Positions 1-11,889 of a stretch of 64,000 nt of DNA are shown in pieces. The DNA is taken from positions 10,760,419 to 10,824,418 of the forward strand of contig CM045750.1 of assembly GCA_024760905.1 (NCBI GenBank), in the 5' to 3' direction. Below the pieces are notes generated by a model, which was not told the origin of the DNA, did no database searches, and saw nothing but the letters and a program-made list of their open reading frames with translations. This DNA is from Plotosus lineatus (Eukaryota > Chordata > Actinopteri > Siluriformes > Plotosidae). The first letter of the stretch is position 1. Every line of letters starts with the position of its first letter. The translations under genes were made by a program, and so were the position numbers.

Positions 1-1
1 T

Positions 2-178
2 ATTTCCTCTACCATGCGAGCTGCTACTCTGACAGGCATCCTTAAGCTGCAGAGCAAAGAGGAAAAGTTGGCCAGCATCCTCCAGAACCAGCAATCAGAA
101 TTGCTGGTGCTTCTGCTCTGGGGAGCAATCGACTCGCTAGAACACTTTCGCATTCAGCTCAGGGTAATGCATTTTTGA
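2..178 (+). other. Unrecognised open frame at left edge
   Basis: A frame open from the window edge runs to a TGA at 176-178, with a first ATG at 14. It encodes about 54 residues with a mixed charged and leucine-rich composition (KLQSKEEKLASILQNQQSEL). I do not recognise the product. It could be the end of a transposon-derived frame, a small exon (CAGG followed by GTAATG near 160 could act as a donor), or chance. A minus-strand frame at 159-404 is an alternative with no better support. Confidence 0.15.
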
Positions 179-539
179 GGCGGAAACGAGCTGCATGGCC
201 ATGGCGGTCAGAAGAAACAACAGTCACACTACTTGCTAGCGCCAAATGCTGGTTGGGGATGATGTCAATGATGCCTTGGAAGATGTCAAGGAATGGTGCA
301 GGCTCTATACTGGCAGCTTCTCCTGTATCACAGATTTTAACACCTGTATTACAGTTTGTACAATCAGGATACAGGGGACTCAGAGATGGATAGACAGTGC
401 ACACTATTTATTTCCTCTCAAAATAAAGTGCCATTTTTTCCATGATGCATTTAAGTCATTACTTCTACTTCAGTGCCCCAAAATCACATACTACGCACAC
501 AGACACACAGGACTGTTCCCACCTCTTCATCTCTAAAAC

Positions 540-1790
540 ACAAAAGGGACAAATATAAAAGGGGTCACTAATTAGATCCACTCGTTAATTAATTCTAATT
601 GGTGCACTCATTCATTTACCTGCGGGTTTTACCTGACCAACCGTCACCTGCAGAAGGCACTTGACCATGCCCTAGCTGTCAAACATGGAGAACAAAAACC
701 ACTACCCCTCAAAATATTCTACATGAATCCCACAATCCTGAGCATTCTTACGTTCTGAACAATTGTAAATGGCCTGTAAGTCCAGGGGGAATTCTCAAAT
801 GCTCACATTTTGAGTCGGGTAATACGTATTACAAAACCTTCCTACCATTTAACACCACACACAAAATAGATTTCATGAATGAAAAAATTGGCAGTTCTGT
901 GTTACTGCAGCAAAATATTTTAATAATGATTGCTTATCCTTAGAGGACTTAAAATGATAAATATGTAACAATGATCTGACAATACAAATATTAAAACCCA
1001 ACATCCCTTTCCAGATTTAGTCCTTTTTGCTGTTAGAATTAACTTCAATTTCCTGAAATGATTTTGAAGCGCGGCTATGGCAATTTGTGTTCACACAGCC
1101 TTAAGAGTATTAGTGAGGTCAGGTCACTAATATTGGATGAGGAAACACAAAACTTTGGGTATGATAGCCAGGTGTTTAAACCAGTTTTCTAATACAGTGT
1201 ATGAATAGGTGGCATAATGGAATTACTTACTAATGGCTCCAGAGTCCATTGTTGAACTTTGTTCTGAAGGCTCTATATGGAGAGTCATATATTCTCCTGC
1301 ATGTGTCCATGTAAGTTTTCTACACCTTCATTTCAACTAAATTGTAACATTTCAAAAGGTGGTTTGGCTGCACTATATTGCCCAAGTTGTAAATCAAATG
1401 TATGTGTGCACAGTGGCCACAAATTGCTTGGCATCTGATCTGAACTCTGGATTGAATCCGGAACCCTGGAGCAATGAGTCAGCAACACTACCCACTATGA
1501 AATAATTCTATATAAAAGTATATGTGCAATAAAAAATTCTGTGACAGCTTAATGTAGATTTTCACGTGGTTTAAATTAAGGACTGCTCCTGTAAGTTTTG
1601 GCATCAATTAAAGTAAAACATCTGGTGTGTGCATTTCTCTGCTGTTGCCAATCGTCCGATTTATCTGAATACAAAAGTAAGAGTGACTTCATATGACTTG
1701 ACATCGACAATATATGGCTAACATTCAATCAGATCAACTCATTTTTATTTGCATAGCAATTTTTTTTTACAAAATTGTAGCAAAGCAGCT
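540..1790. other. No gene seen; AT-rich intron or intergenic DNA
   Basis: No recognisable exon is present. A degenerate tRNA-SINE-like patch lies near 1410-1500 (words resembling the reverse of a box B: TTGAATCCGGAACCCTGGAG). The rest looks like unique AT-rich sequence, consistent with grik1 intron 1. Confidence 0.4.
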
Positions 1791-1867
1791 TTATGGAGCA
1801 AAGAGATTTGGTTATGAGCAATTTACCAAAACCAGCAAATAATCAAATTGGTAAATTCAACAAGGGT

Positions 1868-2330
1868 CCTCTTCTTCTTTTCCTTTCGGCTGTTCACTAC
1901 ATGAGGTCACCACAGGGAATCATCTGTCTCCATTTCACCCTATTCTGTGCATCTTCTCTTACACCAACTACCTTCATGTCCTCCTTAAACACATCCATAA
2001 ATCTCCTCTTTGGTCTTCCTCTAGGCCTTCTACCATCCTACTACCAATATACTCACTATCCCCTCCGCTGTACATGTCCAAACCATCTCAATCTAGCCTC
2101 TCTGACTTTGTCTCCAAAACATCTTACATGGGCTGTCCCTCTGATGTACTCATTCCTGATCCTATCCATTGTCGTTACTCCCAAAAAGAACCTCAACATT
2201 TTCATCTCTGCTACTTCCAGCTCTGCCTCCTGTCTTTTCCTCAGCGCCACTGTTTCTAAACCATACATCGCTGGCCTCAACACAGGCTTATACACTTTTC
2301 CCTTCATTGAATTCAGCAAGTCTCCACATC
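1868..2330 (-). mobile_element. 3' end of RTE-like LINE, frameshifted
   Basis: Read on the minus strand, 2319-2056 encodes the C-terminal reverse-transcriptase tail of a fish LINE ([20 protein letters not shown], then [16 protein letters not shown]). The frame then shifts and continues as GRPKRRFMDVFKEDMK, ending in WRQMIPCGD. The 3' UTR is short and reads CCCTGTGGTGAC ... GCCGAAAGGAAAAGAAGAAG. The copy is 5'-truncated and dead. Its tail is the same as that of several SINEs in the window, so this family is the likely source of their retrotransposition machinery. Confidence 0.8.
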
Positions 2331-2429
2331 CAAAAAACTGTTTTTACAGGAGGTTTTTATCATTTTTCTCAGGTTATTGTCACTGTTTTTGCATCATAAC
2401 CGTGACACCTTTAGTACTTTACCGGAGGT

Positions 2430-3600
2430 AACAAATCACAAAATGGGGTGGAAAATGACTTTGTTTCTGGTGGGTAGCCAATTAAAGACAGTGGAGTTGG
2501 GCACTTTTTTGAATGAACTAGAGTATTAAAAATTTACACAGAAAGGACAAAACATGTCACAATGATGTTTATTTCAGAACTTTATATAAAATGAATATAC
2601 AGATAACCAAATTTGACTGAACTTTCCAGCTGCATACATGCTGAGGTTTCACATCTTGCCCATTGGGGCCCCCTGGGGGTGTCAGCAATCACTTTCCATT
2701 GTCAGGAAAAATACCTTCAAACTTTACATGAAATGATTCTATGCACATACATGGAACCTGTCAATAATCAATTCCCCTTCAGAATATAAAGTCTTTAAAA
2801 TCTGACTCACCTACACCACTGTTAATCACTGGCCACCAGCTTATCTCGGAAAGTCTGTGCCTCTTCTGAGAAGTGCCTGGCAAGTTTCTTGACACCCCCC
2901 CCCCCAAGTTTTTCAGTGTAGAGAGCTGGTTGAGGATAAGTAACAGCCCAAAAATTAAACCTTAACACCACTACTGCCACCAATAATGTCAATGTTAAAG
3001 TTTACGCAATAAGTAATGCCCCATCTTCTCACTGCATGAAAGAAGAGTAATAAAAGTACATTTAGATATGAGAGTTGGGACCTTCTTGCACACCACAGAA
3101 TGTATTTTAATTTTAACCCGAAGATCATAAAACTAACCTAAATTTTGAAAAATTGAAGAGTTGGGCCCTTATTGAACTCACGGAATGGTAAAGGACATTC
3201 TGATTTTTTTTTTTGTTCTAGATTTTTTAAAGATTATACTACTGTTAGAAATATAGTATGTTACTGAAGCATTTATGAAAGTAGCAAAGCTCGAAATTAA
3301 TTTTCAAATTAAATAAATAAAAGTCAATTTTTTTTGAGGTAGAGTATTTACCTTTAAACCAATAGTCATAGAAATAATGGTAAAGACCATAACAGTAATA
3401 ACTAAAGGTAAAAACCCAGTATTAAAGACATTACTAGTATACATCTACAACAAAGTTTTCAAACTTTTTTGCCACCGCCCCCTTCACCGACAGACAGAAA
3501 TGCCAACCCCCCCAACAAACGCCAGAACAACTGTAATGGTAAATGTCATTTATTTTGCAATGTTATGTTTATAATAATTGATTTAGAGGTGTTTTATGAG
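2430..3600. other. No gene seen
   Basis: AT-rich sequence with a C10 run near 2897 and no exon, RNA gene or classifiable repeat that I can support. It is probably grik1 intron 1. Confidence 0.4.
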
Positions 3601-3604
3601 ATAC

Positions 3605-3863
3605 GGTAATGGTATTCATGGATGTATAGTACAGTATTTTACTACATTAATACTGTATTAATGAGCAAGACTGTCTATAGAATGTTGTTTAAGAAGCATA
3701 TTTTAGCGCATGTAATAGATACATAGTATTTTACTTCTGGTTGAACATTCGCGCATGTAATATGATACATGGGGTTTTACTTCCGGGTACAGAACTCGCG
3801 GATTATCTTAATTCGCGGGAGGGGCCGGAACCAAACCCCCGCGAATAATGAGGGCCCACTGTA
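3605..3863 (-). mobile_element. Pogo/Tigger-like element fragment (family T2)
   Basis: One terminal part of a transposon whose end reads CCCCCGCGAATAATGAGGGC then CCACTG, next to TA. It is the reverse complement of the end of the larger copy beginning at 4008. The two terminal segments face each other across about 145 bp and form a large interrupted inverted repeat (3605-3863 against 4008-4240). Confidence 0.7.
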
Positions 3864-4007
3864 TTATATTTAAACTGTACTATAATTTGTTCCTATAAAT
3901 TCATTATTTCTGTCATTTTCTTTGAACAATAAAATTGAATACTTTCAGCTAATAATATACATTGCAGTGCATATAGAATAAAAATTATGGAATATTTATA
4001 TACAGTA

Positions 4008-5384
4008 CAGTAGGCCATCGATATTCACTGGGTTTGGTTCTGGCCCCTCCCACACATGAAGATAATCCGCGAGTTCTGTACCCAGAAGTAAAATCCCACA
4101 CATCATATTATATGCGAGAATGTTCAACCAGAAGTAAAATACTATGTATCTATTACATGCGCTAAAATATGCTTCTTAAACAACATTCTATAGACAGTCT
4201 TGCTCATTAATACAGTATTAATGTAGTAAAATATAGTAATGATTAAGAAAAACCTTTTAATTTTGTACTGTGATATTTATTAATAAAATATATAAACATT
4301 ATACAGCATACTTTATATATATTATATATATATATATATATATACATACAGTATGTATATGTTTTCATTTTGTATGTATAATATATTATCCAGTTAAGCT
4401 CTATGATTCCACTCAAACGCCGGCTAAGCGCCATCTCGTCTGAAAAAATAAGACTTTCTCCTGAAGAAACGACAGTTTCCTCTGAAGTGCCTGAACTTGA
4501 ATTAAGTAATCTCATTTACTCCCAAAAACACAACTATACGCTCACCTCAATTAAAGCGTGCTTCTTAAGTCCTTCCCCTTTGAATGTGAGGCATTTGTTG
4601 CAGGTGACACACAGACCTTGATCTTGCACACTTAAAAGATCAGAAGTCCGGATAAGCCGCGCTTCGTCTAACAAGCTCCGTATGTCACCTGCAAAAATGC
4701 GAGTTAATTCTCTAGCGCAGAGATAAGCATGCTTGTGTTTATTGAGAGTAGATGAGAATGAAATTCAGGTGTGAGCCACGGAGCAGCTCAGCTACGCCCC
4801 TCAACCGGCGTGGACAATTGGAGTTAGAGAATACAGCCGTCAAAATCAAAGTCCCCCCCAAAAACACAGACCACAACAAAAAGAACATGAAATGTAATAA
4901 ATTGGATAAACAAAACGATAAACATGCTACACCACAGTACATAAAATCACACTCAAACATTCTAAACATTACCTTAGGTACTCTACTGGAATGATTCAAA
5001 AAAGACTTTAATACTAGAATGCTTTCAGATGATTATTTCTCTTCAGGCACTTCAGACGAAACTGTCGTTTCTTCAGGAGAAAGTCTTATTTCTTCAGAAG
5101 AGACATCCAATGTCATTACCTTTTCTAGCACTTAATCAGAGAAGACGCGCAGCGTTTGAGTGGCATCATATAGCTTAACTGGTAATTAAAACACTTTAAA
5201 AAAAAAAAAAGAGGCTCATTGAAAACTTGTGCGCAAATGAGAAAAAAGGAGCGTTACATCATCTCAACCAATCAGTAGCATGGAGGACAGCCATTGGTTG
5301 AACTTGAGTGACATGTCAGTTGCTTGGCAGTCCGCGAATACTCAAACCGAAAGTGCAAAACCACAAATAGTCAAGGGCCTATTG
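4008..5384 (+). mobile_element. Pogo/Tigger-like non-autonomous element (family T2)
   Basis: The element starts CAGTAGGCCATCGATATTC and ends AATAGTCAAGGGCCTATTG, with TA on each side, as expected for the pogo/Tigger branch of Tc1-mariner. No transposase frame is visible. Internally 4391-4500 and 5041-5190 are inverted copies (AAGACTTTCTCCTGAAGAAA against TTCTTCAGGAGAAAGTCTTA), so the interior can fold back. An (AT)n and A-rich stretch lies at 4315-4345. Confidence 0.7.
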
Positions 5385-5389
5385 TATTC

Positions 5390-6330
5390 AAAGGTCTTCT
5401 CCATTTTGAATGCTGTCTCTACTGTTATAACATGAAGATCATGAATATATCATTGAAGATAGAATTCTACTCTCATTTCGTAATAAGGCATTTTTACAGT
5501 TTATTTAGAAAAAAGTTTTACTTTTATTTTATTAAAATGTTTGTTATATATGAAAACAAAAGCAAAAAAAACAAAAAACAAATCAAAACAAAACAAAAAA
5601 AAAAAAGACCAGTTTAGCTGACTAATCCTTTGTTTTTCCACATAACAGTAACCTGAGGCTAATGGATAATACATGCAAAGTTTTTGTTGCACAAAGGTGG
5701 CACGTTGCCACTGGGATAAATAGTCACAAAAAGGTAATTAATTGTATAAGATTTGCAACAGGGCTAAATTCAAATGAGTTTTGTTTCTGTTATTGCCCAG
5801 ACTGTGAGGTTTTGACCCTTGATGCGTACTGAATTGTTTTGATTGGTATAGTCAAGCTTTCTCCACAGATATCTGAGAATTTACAGAGCTTACCGCCAAC
5901 ATAAACTTGCTCCGCTTAAGTGTATAATCCTCAAGGCAGCAATTGATTTGCGTTTAAATAAAGTAAATTCTCATATGTCTCCTATATTACGGACATCAGT
6001 AAACTCGTCCATTCATTTAAAAAAAAGCCCTTCAGATATAAGTCAATAACATTAATAAATGCTGACTGGGGATAAAGTGTGATCTCTGTGACCATAGTAA
6101 GGTTGCTGATGTGAGATTTAGCTGGTCCAAGTATATCAGAACCTGCAGATATACAGAAATCCTCACATGAACAAAAACAAACAAAAAAAAAAAACACAGT
6201 AGCAGTTCTTTTTGTGGAAAGATCAGACCTTCTAATGCAAAGTCACCAGGAACTACAAATTTTAATCTGAAGATATTGCAGGTACTGTATTTTTATTCAC
6301 ACCAAGTATTGGTGTGAAAGTATATACTTA
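5390..6330. other. No gene seen
   Basis: Unique-looking AT-rich sequence with A-rich tracts at 5555-5610 and 6180-6195. No exon or repeat family was recognised. Confidence 0.4.
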
Positions 6331-6359
6331 TATACAGTGGATATTAAAAGCAGTGTTCT

Positions 6360-6500
6360 TCCCAGACCATGGAGCTGGTGGCGTCACGCTCATGATTGGC
6401 GGTTGTGTGTTCAAATCCCAGTTAGAAACCCATTGTGCTCATACCCCTGGGCAAGATCTTAACCACAAGTGTGCCTCTGTTCACCCAGCAGTATAGATGG
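6360..6500 (+). mobile_element. SINE family S3, partial
   Basis: Contains the S3 internal words CCCTGGGCAAGATCTTAACC, GTGTGCCTCTGTTCACCCAG and a degenerate box B (GTGTTCAAATCCC). The 3' half is missing; the copy runs into an A-rich and AT/AC microsatellite stretch. Confidence 0.6.
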
Positions 6501-6604
6501 GTACCAGTTAAAAAAAAAAAAAAATTATATATATAATAATAATAATATAAACATACATATATATATATATAAACATATATATCATACACACACACACACA
6601 CACA

Positions 6605-6892
6605 CAGTCGGCCTTCTACTTATGAAATTAATCTGTTTCAGAGCCTTTTTCGTAGCCTGGAGTTTTTGTAAGTAGAGGCGCATTTTACATGTAAAACGCG
6701 TGATTCGTTCCAAGGCTCCCAAGACTACCCCATAAACCCTTTAAAAATGATAAAAGTACACCAATTTTGTATGAAATACGTGTTAAAAGTAACAGAAAAT
6801 TATTTATTAAACCATTTAAACATTATTAACATATTAAACCATTTTATTAACATTTATTAATTAAACATTTTTATTAACGCACATACAACACT

Positions 6893-6923
<31 letters not shown>

Positions 6924-7498
6924 CTCTGTCTCTATGGTGTGTTTTGCCAAATGCGGGCTCTGCCCACACGCAACGTGCAGCTGACGGAACAATTCTATTT
7001 AAATGTTTAAATGGCCGGGATGTTTTATTTAAAGCAGAATTACAGTACCTGTTTGAAAGATCAGAGGTCACTCTGCTCATGCTCCTTCTGCTTCAATATC
7101 GTGCCGAAATAATCGCCTCTGTCACTGTATTTCCGCTTTAAGGTCTCCTTCTGTTTCAATATCATCCTGATTGTAGAGGGGTTTCAGCGATAACGAAATA
7201 TAACGCTGCATTGAGCTCAAAACAAGCCAACAGTCCTCTTCAACTCCCCTCACGCGTGTGGCAGACAAAAGGCATGGGTGCAGTAATGGGTACAGGTCAG
7301 CTTCCTCCTGGCCAATGGGAGGCCAGCAGGGCAGGAATGTGGGGAGACAGCCAATGAGAGCAACTCGTGCATCGTGTGACATTTTGATTGGCGCTTTTGG
7401 TGCATTTCGTAAGAGGGGGTTGTTTTCAAAAACAGAGGACGAAAACTTAGGAAAATGTTTTTCGTAACCCGGAGTTTTCGTACCCAGGGGGTTTGTGT
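6605..7498 (+). mobile_element. Pogo/Tigger-like element (family T3), probable
   Basis: Starts CAGTCGGCCTTCTACTTATG directly after an (AC)n array and ends CCCAGGGGGTTTGTGTA. The motif TTCGTA-CCxGGAGTTTTxGTA occurs near both ends (6650 and 7460). No intact transposase frame is seen. The open minus-strand frame across 7122-7685 crosses the element boundary and is not taken as a gene. Confidence 0.5.
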
Positions 7499-7789
7499 AT
7501 GTGAAATAATGTTCATTATTATTATGATTAACAAAATTACATGTAATAATTTCGCATATAAATCGCTCTAGCGTACAAGTTGTACCTTCAGCCAAAGTAT
7601 GAAAAAAAGTGTGACTTGCAGTCCAGAAAATACAGTATATATCCAGGATATGTGTATCAAAATTGGTACTAGCACAGCATAGCAATTAGCTAATTAGTGT
7701 CAGATACTCTCTCTCTTTCAAACAGGATCCAAGTTCAATGTGTTTCTTTTTTAATATTTTATTGTCATCATATTCAGAAGTTTTGGTTT

Positions 7790-9153
7790 ATACAACTGCC
7801 ATAGCTGGGGGTAGGCTGTGAGGATGGGCTCTCACAGCCTCTTGAAGTGCCATCTCAGGCAAGGTTCTCTTATAGCCTCCGACAGCCAAGTCCAATTCCT
7901 GAATCCCTTGTGACAAAACTGGCACGACCGACAGGAGAAGGGGTGTTGATGCCTTAAAACCGACTACCTGGTGCAGGGGGGCCTCTTAGCTCTAGCAAAA
8001 ACAGCTCACCCAGGAGACGGAAACATTGACTTCAAATAGCTGCTGCCTTGCAGATCACCCGATAATGGGAAAGGCTTCAGGAGTAAACATCGAGGACCAA
8101 TCCTGAGTGGAGCCCAGAAGGCAGATGGCTGATGCATAGCACTTCTTTCCAGTAGCTTCTGCAGTGGACCTGGCTCCAAATGTATTGGTTTATCTGTTCC
8201 ATTGGGTTCTGAAAGCAAGACTGAGAAAAGGATACAGTACTGACGTTTAGGCAGTCCAGTTTCTCCGTATCCTTTGCCAAGGCCTTCAGTGTGAACTGAA
8301 AAGGACCCTAGCAGCATCAAAAGAGTGCAACACAACATGGGCGTTGACGTTTATAGCAGTTATAAGCTTCATAACGATTCGTCTAGAGAGGAGCACCAGG
8401 GGCAATGGCTGATGGTGGAAAAGCTATCGTAGCTTCATTGAGTAGCTACCACCTGCCTTAAAATGGGCAGCACCCAGTCACGACAGTGCTCCTCACCATA
8501 GCTGGCCTGCTCTGCTGGGTGTGCAGAGCTTAGGAGTTGTCCCCCGACAGGTGAGCAAAAATTCTGCCCAAGGCAGTACAAGAAAGTTTTATCAGATTAA
8601 GTCTCCAGCACTTCAAATAGCAAGCTGGAACGTGAGCACTAGGTGCATCGGACTCACATCTGACCTTCAACAACTTGACGACACCCGTAAGTCAGCCATA
8701 ATCGACAAAGAGCTAGAGAGCCTCAACATGGGTGTTGCCTGCCTGACGTTGGCCGACTACGGTTCCCTTATAGAATCAAACTACACCTTCTTTTGGCATG
8801 ATCTGTCCCTGGACGAGCCCAGGCAGCACGTATGTTTTGCAGTGGAAAACTCACGGTTTGCTAGCTTTGAGCCACCCACAAGAGGGTCGGAGCGAATTCT
8901 TGCCCTCTGAATGAAAACGTCGGCCAACTTTGTTAATATCATCTCTCTATATGCCCCCACCCTCACGTCAATTCCGGAAGCTAAAAAGATCAGTTCTATG
9001 AAGCTCTGGAAGGTGCACTGATCAAGATCCCCCTTTAGAAGGACTATACCTGCTAGGCAAACTCAACATGTGTTGGAGATGACTGGAAGACATGACATCC
9101 CTGCCTTGGCCACTGTGGGATGGACAGGATGAATAAGAATGGGCAGAGGCTTG
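7790..9153 (+). mobile_element. LINE copy A: 5' leader and endonuclease part
   Basis: 8521-8910 encodes an APE-type endonuclease N-terminus (IASWNVSTRCIGLTSDLQQL), with later words EPRQHVCFAVENSRFASFEP and GSERILAL. After a stop the similarity resumes (VNIISLYAPTLTS) up to GMDRMNKNGQRL at 9153. The usual glutamate-bearing ETR motif is degraded to LTLADYG, so the endonuclease is dead. The leader before 8521 resembles the leader of the minus-strand copy at 28200-29060. Clade not determined. Confidence 0.7.
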
Positions 9154-9268
9154 TATCATTCCATGTGATTCCGTATTTATTCCTAAAGTCTTCCTTCATT
9201 TCCGTAGATTCCAGCAGGCCAAAATATTCCATAAACGTGCTTTTGAACATGTTCAAAAGCACGTTCTG

Positions 9269-9308
<40 letters not shown>

Positions 9309-10252
9309 TGTGTGTTCTCTTTCTTTCCATAGTCCTTCCGTAAAAATTCCATCAATTCCCCAAGTGGACCGTAGTGTTTCCTTTTATACCACAAGTGTTT
9401 CGAAACTTATTTACAAGTCTTCCCTCCTCTTCCGTATGGTCAAAAGCGGCTACAGAACAGTCGCATTCATGTACGGATTACCACGGAATACTCACAATAT
9501 ACGGACCAATCAAGAAACACATCGAAACATCCGTGACCATTTCTCGGAACAAAGTGGAACGGTCACGTAATAAATATGGAACATTTACGGAGAAGTTACG
9601 GAACACTCACAGAACTTGCTTCTACTATAAATACAGGCGCAAAAGCACCATTCATTTCGAGCGACGCTACAATGCCGAAAGCCAAGAGGAAGACTACTAC
9701 CAAGCGGCCATGCTCTCCACCACCGGAAACGAACGGAAGAGCCTCGTGTTCAAGAAGCCAACGTCGATGCTGAGTTGGATGTAGCTTCCGTTATTGACGC
9801 CAATGTCGCCACTGCCCCAAGCACGAAGGCCAGAGTTTATATCAAATTGAACGACGATGAACAGCTCATGGCAACACCACCACCAGCTTTCTCATCATCA
9901 TCAACGACTACCTCTGCACCACCAGTGGCATGAGCAACATTACTGGCAGCCCCTACCGACGCAGTGGCCCACGCAGTTATAATCACTGTGGTTTTGACTT
10001 CTGTGCATGTTTTTTTAGTTAGGAATGATTTACTGAAGGTGCAAATAAGAACATATTGACACTAGGCAGTAAAATGACAAAGTTAAAATTTTGTACTGTA
10101 GTTTTGTCATACTTTGCCGTGCCTGTTCCGCACATGCCGTGAGTGTTCCGAAATTATTCCGAATTTCCATTTTTCCGAGGATTTTGACCCATTTTCCGTG
10201 TAAAACTGCTGGAGCTCTTCTGTAGACTGCTTTCCGCGCCTTTCCGCCACAA
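9154..10252 (+). mobile_element. Unclassified insertion with TTCCG/CGGAA repeats
   Basis: This block interrupts LINE copy A. It is studded with TTCCG near both outer parts and with CGGAA/ACGGA in 9470-9600. A TATA-like CTATAAATACAG near 9627 precedes an ATG at 9671. That frame starts MPKAKRKTTTKRPCSPPPET and stops after 33 codons. A one-base shift reopens it (EANVDAELDVASVIDAN ... LNDDEQLMATPPPAFSSSS) to a TGA near 9933. AATCATTG occurs at 9303-9310 and 10251-10258, a possible 8-bp target duplication for an inner element at 9311-10250. It could be a DNA transposon deletion derivative; I do not recognise the family. Confidence 0.5.
9234..9265. repeat. Perfect 32-bp palindrome beside a poly(A) run
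   Basis: The 16-base half AACGTGCTTTTGAACA is followed directly by its exact reverse complement, with no spacer. Two bases later (9268) a run of about 37 A begins. The whole could extrude as a hairpin. It sits near the left edge of the unclassified insertion. Confidence 0.85.
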
Positions 10253-10711
10253 TCATTGCATGCCGTGCTCCAGTGAAACGAAAAGCATGTACAAGGGAAT
10301 CAAAACAGCCACTTGACCAACTTGCACTAAAACAGCTTCACTGAAAGCAAAGACAGGTGAAATAATCACTGACCAGAATAAAAAACTACAGTGCTGGTGG
10401 AGCACTCCCTTGTATTGTACTCCATCCAGAACAGTCATAGATGCTGCCTTCGATGCCCCACTTGCCTTGGCAATCATGGAGGAGCTTGATAAAATGCCCA
10501 CACAGGAAGACCTCAGCAAAGCCATTGACTGCCTCACTTGCTGCGAGATCCCAGGGAAAGACAGAAGCCCCCAGAAGGCGTCAAACATGGTAAATCAGCC
10601 ATACTTCAGCCAATTTTCAAGCTTCTTTGCTAGGAGCAGGGCCACATTCCCCATGACAAGAGAGATGTCAATATTGTCACCTTGTATAAAAATAAGGAAG
10701 ACCACAGCGAC
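10253..10711 (+). mobile_element. LINE copy A: reverse-transcriptase N-terminal part
   Basis: The + strand encodes words such as LKAKTGEIITDQNKKLQCW, IMEELDKMPTQEDLSKAIDC and DKRDVNIVTLYKNKE. These match the minus-strand LINE copy B (ELSKAIDSISSGRAPGSDKI, AKIITLYKNKG). The copy ends abruptly at a SINE at 10712, and the catalytic palm is absent. Confidence 0.75.
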
Positions 10712-11053
10712 TGGTGGCACAAGAGCATAGTGGTTAGCATGTTCGCCTCACAGCAACAAGGTCCTGGGTTCAATTCCCATTCTGGGCGTTTGTGTTTGCA
10801 TGTTCTCCCTGTGTTTGTGTGGGTTTCCTCCAGGTACTCCAGTTTCCTTTCACAGTCCAAAAACATGTACAGTAGGTTAATTGGCTGTTCCAAATTGCCC
10901 CTAGGTGTGAGTAAGAATGGTTGTGTGAGTACTGGCCCTGCGATGACCTGCGAGCTGTCTAGGATGTAACCCGCCCTTGCCTGGAGTCGGCCGAGAGGGG
11001 CACCAGCCTCCCCGTGACCCGAATTAGGATTAAGCGGTTAAGAAAACGAATAG
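10712..11053 (+). mobile_element. SINE family S1, full-length-like
   Basis: tRNA-like head with box A-like AGCATAGTGGTTAGCATG and box B GGGTTCAATTCCC. It continues through TTTGCATGTTCTCCCTGTG and GGTTAATTGGCTGTTCCAA to the tail CCCGAATTAGGATTAAGCGG. Confidence 0.75.
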
Positions 11054-11460
11054 AACCAAACAGCATCAACTTAGCATTGCAGAAGCTTTCAAGTGACGGG
11101 TACACACATATTTCGCTGTTTTTATTTTTTAATAAAATTTAAAGATTATTTCTCTGCTCATTAAATTTGTACAAGTGAAAATGTGTATATACTTTGACAA
11201 TTTAAATTAAAGTTTTAATTTATTAAATGCTGTTTTAAAAACAGTAATTAAAATCATGTCTGCAATGTTTAAAATAAAATTGAATACGTAACAGCAATTT
11301 TAAAATGCTCAAATCACAGGAAGTGTTTATGACAGGAACATGAATGAAATGTCAAGTTCTATGAAGCTAAAACAAAAAAATTCAAAGTACCAGAATTACT
11401 TGTAAATTTCACTATCAGTACCTATAGTAAACATTTTTTTAAATTAGGCCATTTCTTTAC

Positions 11461-11715
11461 TATTTATTGTATTAATCCCGTAAGGGAAATTATTTCCTCT
11501 GCATTTAACCATGAGAACACAAACACACACACACACACACTTAAACAGTGAGCACACACACCCAGAACACACTCATTGGGGCACCCGAAGAGCAGTTGGG
11601 GAATACAATAGATGCCTTGCACAAGGTCACTTGAGCCACGACTAATGTGAAGGGAGGGAAGGTGCTGCTCGCTCCCCCACTGCCACGTATTTTCCATCCC
11701 AAAGATGCTTTTCAA
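11461..11715 (+). repeat. Dispersed fish-type repeat with AC array
   Basis: Contains TTAATCCCGTAAGGGAAATT, TTCCTCTGCATTTAACC, an (AC) stretch at 11521-11540, and GCCTTGCACAAGGTCACTTG. I remember these phrases as a dispersed unit in fish genomes; its class is not resolved. Confidence 0.5.
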
Positions 11716-11889
11716 AGCTTTAGGCTACGGTGGCCCCTTGTTTACTCCTAGTTTATTCCTAATTATTCCAATTGTTTGGTGGATTTCTATGATGTAAACT
11801 CAAGACAGGAGACAGTGGAAAATAATTTTAAGATGAGCTAATTTTTTTTTAACAACACAAGGCTGCAATAAAAGAATAAATAGAAATAG

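Noticed and set aside
1793..2431. 212-codon + strand open frame
   Set aside because: It is antisense to the recognisable RTE-like LINE coding sequence and has no domain of its own.
7122..7685. 187-codon minus-strand open frame
   Set aside because: It crosses the boundary of a Tigger-like element, shows no recognisable domain and has mixed composition.
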